Assembly: GCA_949987565.1 (NCBI GenBank) | Contig: OX465107.1 | Coordinates: forward strand, 17,571,030 to 17,635,029 | Length of the DNA stretch: 64,000 nt | From: Luidia sarsii | Lineage: Eukaryota; Echinodermata; Asteroidea; Paxillosida; Luidiidae | Direction of reading: 5' to 3' | Shown: positions 57,801 to 64,000 of the stretch, in pieces | Position numbering within the stretch: the stretch's first letter is position 1 | Layout of the letters: the number at the start of each line of letters is the position of its first letter | The notes under the pieces: model-generated | Seen by the model: only the letters and a program-made list of their open reading frames with translations | The model's database searches: none | What the model was told of the DNA's origin: nothing | Made by a program: the position numbers and the translations under genes

Positions 57801-59300
57801 AAATCTAAGAAGAATTACTTGATAGCACAGTCCACTGATGAAAACGCTCATGTAAAGTACAACCAGGAATGTTTTCATGTTATAAATCTAATGTTACAAG
57901 CTGACATCATCATGATTCAAATCAAATCAGCCCCTGTGTATACAATAAAGGTCCATGTCTGAAACAGGCTTCCAGAGCTATGGCTAGGGCTACTGTCTTC
58001 GGATCTCCATGTATTTCCAACAGACTCTAGACACCCATTTCGGACACAGCCTGGGCCTATGTACTGGCATCAAAGTTGAAAACTAAGTCAAACCCATTTG
58101 AAATACTCCGCACTATGATGCTTCCTGTATGCACAAATTTCAAGACTTATGAACCAAAAAAGGGACACTGCCAGTCTGAAGTTGAATGAAAGACAATGTC
58201 AACGACATAGAAGAAAGACAAGGATGAGATTTACAATTGGAAACTATTTCCATGCACTGACTGATCTGAATTCAAAATAGCACCGTAGTTTTGTCAGCAT
58301 GTTCATAAAGTCATATTACAAACTTGTCTGGATTTTGTTTTTCCCTGAACACATTCTAGTTTTCCCTAGGCCTATGTTTTATCTACTGACTCATTTTACC
58401 ATATTAATTCATTTTTTTTTATCAAGATCAGAGACCCTGGCGAATCCAACATCCCAGATACAAAGAAAAAACAAAGTAGAAACATCCAACAAAGCTACAC
58501 CCTATACCCTGATACAAAATAAATCTCAAGAAAATAACTTCTATAATGAAGAAATTTCATTCAGCTGTCCGTAACATCCGAAACATACCAGTACCTACAT
58601 GATGACGTAGACATTATTAAGGAGTTGCTACACTTGCACAGTTCTATCTCACAGGGTGCCCAACATCTGAGAGAATTAGAGTAACCTTCGCAACCCTTGA
58701 CTGGTCTGTGTTTAGAAAACAATGTTTCTCGACAATCTTGAGCTAAGGGTTTCCAGACAGACTTTGTCTGATGATATTGTGGCATGAGGCTCCTGTTCTC
58801 AGGAGATTCCGCTGATGGTGGAAATGTCTTAATATAAGTGTAGAACTACTGGTAATGAACTTGAAGCAGCTCTGGTAGCTATTCAGCACTGACGGAGTGT
58901 GTTCATGTGAATGATGAGTAGTCATGATGCTAACACCATATAGCTCCATGCTAACACAAACCCGGAAAGTATCACCACCAGTTCTTTACAACTAACAAAA
59001 GATGTTGACTACCAGGACATGCCCAACCAGTCCAAAGACAATTAAAGATGAATCATCCCATGAAACAAGAACTTTTGGAGAAACTCTTCAGGAAAATTAA
59101 ATCCCCAAAATACGACTTCTTTCAGAGAAGAAAAGGACATTAATTGCTATTTCTCCCAAGCAACTAAGCCATAAACTGTTTCACTGAAGAAGAAAAAAAG
59201 ACTAATGGCAAATGGGATTGCAAATGTCAGTCCCATCCTCCTGATGTTTCAACAATGTTTCAGCTTCAAACATCAAGAAATTTCTGCCGAGAATTAACAT
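54851..59300. other. largely non-coding, between candidate exons and the minus-strand gene
   Basis: AT-rich. Open frames of 129 codons (55800-56189) and 154 codons (56777-57241) have low-complexity composition and no domain. The part nearest 59,300 is presumably 3' UTR of the minus-strand gene. Confidence 0.4.
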
Positions 59301-62300
59301 CTAGGCCTGTGTCACCTCTTCCATGTCATTGATGGGGATAGACACATCAACTTCTTGCTGCCCATCTGAAAATTAAACCAGAAGACAAATACAATTGTTT
59401 TTGCACAAAATCTGTTTCAATAATTATCCATGCCCCTTTTTTTCAAAGCCCAGCTTAGGCTTTGGCTCCGGCTTCGTCTCTGTTATCCAAAAGCTGAACT
59501 CACTGGTTGGAGTCCTTTGTTTTAAGTTGAAGCATTGGATTCTTGCTCAAAACGCAGTGTAACATTCAACAATGAAGACAAGGGTCCCCAATGTCATGCC
59601 TTGTATATTACTTTTTAATGAATGAAAGATCTAGAGACAAAGCTGGAGCCTGAGACTATGCCGGCTTTTGGAAAATGGCCCATATTATGTTAAATCAATG
59701 CTGATGACTTGGGATTAAAAAAAGAAAAGAAAAGAAAAAGAGGCACTAAATTAATGCTGAATATAGGTAAATGGATTTAAAATCTAAGCTTTATGAATTA
59801 TGTAAAATGCTTTGTTTTATACTTGGAAGTCCTGGAACACATACAATGCCAATATAGATATAATCATATAGACCTAGTCCCTACATGATGAATCGATGGC
59901 GTGTGATATCAGCCTGGAGAGGAGTCTACCTGTCTCTTCATTCTTACCAAGGCCTGTCGCCAGTTCACCGTCATGGTAACCGAGTGACATCTCCAGAGTA
60001 GATATATGATGTTCATCTTTCCCCTTCAATCAGACAGAGGTAATCAAGGAAACATAGATTGGGTTATAGATAGAGAGTGGGCAGTGTTAAGATTTGGTTT
60101 CAGTGGAACAGACCAATTGCGCGAGCAATGTTTACATGTCCCCAGGTGACTTATAGTAGGTAATTCTGCATCTCATTTAGTGCAGAACAGGAGTGGAAAT
60201 GAGCAGAGAAGACTATCATATTGTCCACATTGGCAACTATTGGCAACTCTTTGCTCAGTGTTAAATAAGTGGATGCTTTGCTGCAAACACTGCTTTTTGA
60301 GAAATGGTGTTTGGGCTCAATTTAAGCTTTCCTCCTTAAGCAGCTATATGGAATTGGCCCCAGGTGTGAACGCTGATAGTATTAGGTCAATGTGTGTATT
60401 TCAAAAAACTTAACTCCCCAAGAAAAAACAATTGTTCAATGGTAGGAAAAGGGTTAAAGATTTAGAATATAATTATACAAGAATAAATCCTGCATCACTT
60501 GAAAGCTAGACAAAAGCATCAAACTGTTCAATCTTTACAATAGTCAAATTTTCATCGATGAAATGTGTATTTGACAGCGGTAACTGGTCGTTCTGTCTCT
60601 TCCAGAAAATGTGCAAGGGCACGAGTCAAGAGTTGCACACTTACATCCATGTTGGACATGCTGTAGTGAGACTCAGCAAGGCCAGACTCTATCTTGGATC
60701 TTTTCTCTGTCGAGAGAACAAAGATGTCGTTAGTATCATCTTGTCATCTTTAACTGTTGCAAACTGCTCATAGACTAAAATGACCTGCAATACATCAATC
60801 TCAACAAAAGTTAGATGTTTCCATCCTAGCAGGACCTTTCTCAAAGACAAACCCTATTCCTATCATGATCAATCCTAGCAATCCCATTCCTATCAATGAA
60901 CATGTTTGGTCATTTTGAGAAAGGTCCTGCTAGGATCAAAACTTTAGGCCCTCTAACTTTTGAGATCTTTAACGGTTGTGAACAATGCAGTTGATTGCTC
61001 TCTTATAATGTGCAAAGGTGTTAGGATTGCAGTGAAGGACGATCAACTGCTCCTTTGGTGCACCAGATGATGTGGTCTGTGTTGATGAACCACAGTGAAA
61101 CCAAATCAAATTGTGGATCAGTATTTCGTAATGTCCAACAATGAATATGCTGATGGTGTAGTAATGATGACTTTCATACCAAGTTTGAAGGAAAAAGATT
61201 GGAAAGACTGTTTTCATAAGTAATGCAAAAATTTTACAATCTGCTTATTGACATTCAATGAGCAAAATCCAAAACTCAACAAATTGAGGATCTGTTTTAT
61301 TCCAAGAAGTAAATACAAAAAACTGTTGCAGATGACCTGCAATACATAAATCTCAAAAGTTAGAGGGCCATACGTTTCGATCCTAGCAGGACCGTTCTCA
61401 AAGGCAAAGTGCCTTTGAGAACGGTCCTGCTGGCATGGCTGGGATCGAAACGCCAGGCACTCTAACTTTTGAGATTTATTCCAAGGACTTTTCACAAAGA
61501 GAAAGCTCCTGCAACAAAACGTGTGCAAAATGCTGTCTTCTTGGTTAGAAAATGTTAGTATCAAAATGTGAGTTATGAAAACCACTCCTGAATCACACCA
61601 TGATAACTGTGATGATCCAGTCCATGCAAATGTGATGAAACCCATTGTGTTAACAATGACTGGGAAACTCGGTTATATAATTGTTTGTGTAGCCTTTGAG
61701 ATACAAAAATCAATGAAAAAGGATAATTAAGAATTGAGATGGACATCCCCTACTACCTAGGTTAACCAGCCCTCAGTTTGGACAGTCCACCAAACTTTGT
61801 CCATTTTGAAAGTCTACTGGCCCTATAACCTGCTATACCGACCTCGGGCCAGCATTAGTGTAAATTAAAGCCCCATTAAAAGCTGAAACAAAAATGGTGA
61901 ATAATGAATTGGGACAAATTTCATCTGAAAAATCTGTTCAAAATATGTCTCCAACAATTCAGACAGGACATCACTATGAACATCTAATCCACGAAAACTG
62001 GGTGAAAATGTCAATTAGCCATGAAAAGAAAATTCAGTGTTTTCACTAGTGGTCTCCAAGGCCACATTCCTGGTGGTAAATGGCTAGAGGCAGTTTCGAA
62101 GTCACTGGGAGTGACAGTTACAAGGACACTATACAGTACCTCTATGGAGGCTCAGGGGACATACTTGTAATTGAATTATCATAGTCCTCCCTCAAGGCTG
62201 GAGCTTGCCACCCTATATATTCAAGGTTTTTTCATGGTCTCTTAAGTGACCTGAAGATGTCCTCATCAGGTCAGAGAGAAGATTTTTGTTCAAGGTGAAT

Positions 62301-63910
62301 TCACTGTAAAATGCACCGTGAAATGCACCGTGAAATTTAAGTTTTACGGTGAAATGACATTATAACCCCTTTTCATGGTTTAGATGTTCATGAATAAGTT
62401 TTCATAAGGGCCTAATCAATTCAAAGAGCAGAGGTAATTTGACCAGAAACTACTTGATTCATCGAACAAGAGAATGTGTCTTAAGAAATTTGGCTGCTTG
62501 ACTTTCCAGTCTTAAAAGGACTTTTTTTTCAAATGCAGAAAACTATATGCTCTTTGCTCTTTGCAATGATTGTCAAGTGTCTTTGACGAATGACAGTGAT
62601 CCTGTGAGAAAAAAAAGTAGAACAGTGGCTGTCTGATGAGATGCCAATGACTTGTATGCTGCGGTATAAAAAAAAGGCAGGCAAAGGTTAGTATCCATGA
62701 TGTGAGTGTCTCGTGATGAGTGTGGATAAGGTGCAACCGATGGATGGGCCAACTCAGTCAGATCAATGCCCCCTCCCACCTCCGGCATGCTTTGAGCGCT
62801 TATTACGCGTGAATCGGAAGTCGGGCCACAGGCTGTCGTCGTCCCCTTCCTGGAGGTAGCGGACGATGACCGCCTTGATCGGCCGGAGTTCCACCGACAC
62901 CTCGCATCGCTCCACGCCAAAGGACTCTGTCTGCCCGCCGTTGCACTCCACCGCGTCCTTGAGGATGCCCATCTCCAGCTCAATCTCCCGCCCTCCCTCC
63001 CAGTTCCCGTCCCCATCCTCATCTGGAGTGATCGCGTGATCATCAGCGGCCGTCTCCAGGACGACGTCGATGGGAGAGTCCACTCGCTCGCGGGGGATCT
63101 GTATCTGAACCGAGGAGCCGTAGCGGTAGGCATAGGGATCGTGGCGGGGCTCTGTTTCAAAATCAAAATCAAAACGCGTTCCCGAATCCCGCAAACACAA
63201 AAATCAAACCAAGGAAACTAACGGAGGGGGATCTGTGAACACAATTCATCCAAAACATATAGAAGTTGATTTCCTGGGGGGAAAAAGGAGGTACAATTTT
63301 GTTTTCACTTTGCTTTGCTTTTTGAAAATAATCATCAAATCTACCAATGAATCCATTTGAACTTTTACAGTTTCATAGGTTACTTTGTAAAAGCTTGTTA
63401 CTGAAACTAAGCTGAAAATGCATTAGCCATGAGGAAATGGAAATAAACTTCTTATCGATAAAAACAAAGTCTAACTCAATAATATATACATGTACATGTA
63501 TCATGTATTGCATGGAGTTTAAGACTGCAAAATAACCTTCGAAAACATAATTGATATGTCTATGAAGAGAACTTTTAGTTAATGTAAAACTCTCGGACAC
63601 AATTGACATCAGGGTTGTCCAAATATCTGAAGTAGGGAGGTTGTTATCACACTGTTCAATGACAGGTAAGATACGCATGATGACAGTACTCCACTAGACA
63701 AGCACTTGATACGCTCATACAAAAGTGACAAGAACCTTTCTTTAGTTTTCTGTCTTTCCCTCTCTCCCTCTGTATTGTATTACCTGGGCTGGCTAGAGTG
63801 CACATTGCCACAGAGACATTGCCAAACTGTTCCGAGTCGCAGCCAAACATGTCCATGCCAGTCTGTCTCGACTGTTGCAAGGCAGCAATTTGAGCCTCCA
63901 CGGCTGCAAC
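59301..63910 (-). CDS. C-terminal part of an unrecognised protein, minus strand
   Basis: Five exons in transcription order: 63784-63910, 62780-63151, 60645-60706, 59948-60023 and 59301-59365, ending TAG. Phases agree across every junction, giving 233 residues; earlier exons lie beyond the right edge. Residues 1-20 look helical (VAAVEAQIAALQQSRQTGMD). A large central part (372-bp exon) alternates charged and hydrophobic residues like a beta-rich domain (YGSSVQIQIPRERVDSPIDV; CEVSVELRPIKAVIVRYLQE) and has an acidic loop TPDEDGDGNWEG. Then come basic patches (FTRNKRSKHAG, EKRSKIESG) and a polar tail ending INDMEEVTQA. The 372-bp exon would also stay open to a stop at 62763-62765 if its gtggga donor were not used, giving an alternative shorter end. 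I do not recognise the family. Introns carry two fold-back elements. Confidence 0.7.
59430..59690. mobile_element. GGGCCC-type inverted-repeat element in last intron of minus-strand gene
   Basis: The left end agcttaggctttggctccgg and the right end gctggagcctgagactatgc, then ggcttttggaaaatggccc, are inverted. The interior (ccaaaagctgaactcactgg) matches the other copies. Confidence 0.65.
60110..60365. repeat. dispersed repeat related to 37980-38215
   Basis: Shares ccaattgcgcgagcaatgtt (with changes), gcatctcatttagtgcagaa and ccttaagcagctatatggaa with the copy at 37980. It lies in an intron of the minus-strand gene. Confidence 0.45.
60764..60972. repeat. fold-back element FB4
   Basis: The left arm atcctagcaggacctttctc and the right arm gagaaaggtcctgctaggat are separated by about 75 bp. 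Outer tails gttgcaaactgctc and ctctaacttttgagat match other members. Confidence 0.75.
61332..61480. repeat. fold-back element FB5 with tight loop
   Basis: The left arm ends ccgttctcaaaggca and the right arm starts tgcctttgagaacgg, with only aag between them. The stem continues through tcctagcaggac/gtcctgct, interrupted by a 9-11 base bulge (ggcatggct), to ctcaaaagttagag/ctctaacttttgag. It lies in an intron of the minus-strand gene. Confidence 0.85.
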
Positions 63911-64000
63911 CTAACCAAGACAAAAAATAGAAGGACATAGGTTTAAAGTGGTTATCATCAATAATGTGATTGAGGCTCTGGTAAAGAGACGGTAACTCAA

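Noticed and set aside
61214..61645. 143-codon minus-strand open frame
   Set aside because: It runs across the fold-back element FB5 and has no domain; the real exons of this gene are elsewhere.
1..64000. CRISPR arrays, operons or phage modules
   Set aside because: No direct-repeat/spacer pattern is seen, and genes are intron-split and animal-like.

Overview
This is eukaryotic, intron-rich animal DNA. Genes have short phase-matched exons with GT-AG introns, separated by many small dispersed repeats and tRNA-derived SINE remnants. The protein families and sequence style fit a marine invertebrate, perhaps a deuterostome such as an echinoderm. The sequence alone does not settle the species.

Positions 1 to about 33,600 are a tandem array of SLC16/monocarboxylate-transporter-like (MCT-like) genes on the + strand. 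Each complete gene has four exons of 199, 144, 837 and 218 bp, all joined in the same phase, and encodes about 465 residues with 12 expected membrane segments. There are eight units. Three have all splice sites and an open frame (8038-11118, 17675-19970, 24312-27871). One is complete except for a nonsense codon that removes the C-terminal tail (2075-6048). Two are exon-1 stubs (12965 and 21826). One is a pseudogene with half of exon 1, a stop in exon 3 and a 4-bp insertion in exon 4 (28956-31915). One is only exon 4 at the window edge. Units are near-identical in pairs that are not adjacent, so the array has been shuffled by unequal exchange. Every unit that keeps its 5' flank also carries a decayed exon 2 just upstream of exon 1, and some 3' flanks carry internally deleted exon 4 relics.

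Positions 34,200 to 50,500 hold two + strand ankyrin-repeat genes assembled by hand from phase-0 exons. The first is small (34239-37796, about 110 aa). The second has nine exons (45151-50470, 271 aa), contains two copies of a three-repeat cassette, and ends in CVIS, a CaaX-type prenylation signal. The first gene is one copy of the same cassette, so the two look like tandem paralogues.

Positions 59,300 to 64,000 hold the last five exons (233 aa) of a minus-strand gene that enters from the right edge. I do not recognise its product. Between 50.5 and 59.3 kb there is little recognisable coding sequence, apart from weak candidate exons near 54.4-54.9 kb and 52.8 kb.

The right half is rich in small mobile-element remnants: a fold-back hairpin family, a GGGCCC-ended inverted-repeat family, a TTAA-flanked family, a long-TIR element flanked by TAA, and a solo LTR with a 5-bp target duplication nested inside another element. 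There are also self-complementary AGT/ACT triplet tracts and a long pyrimidine tract.
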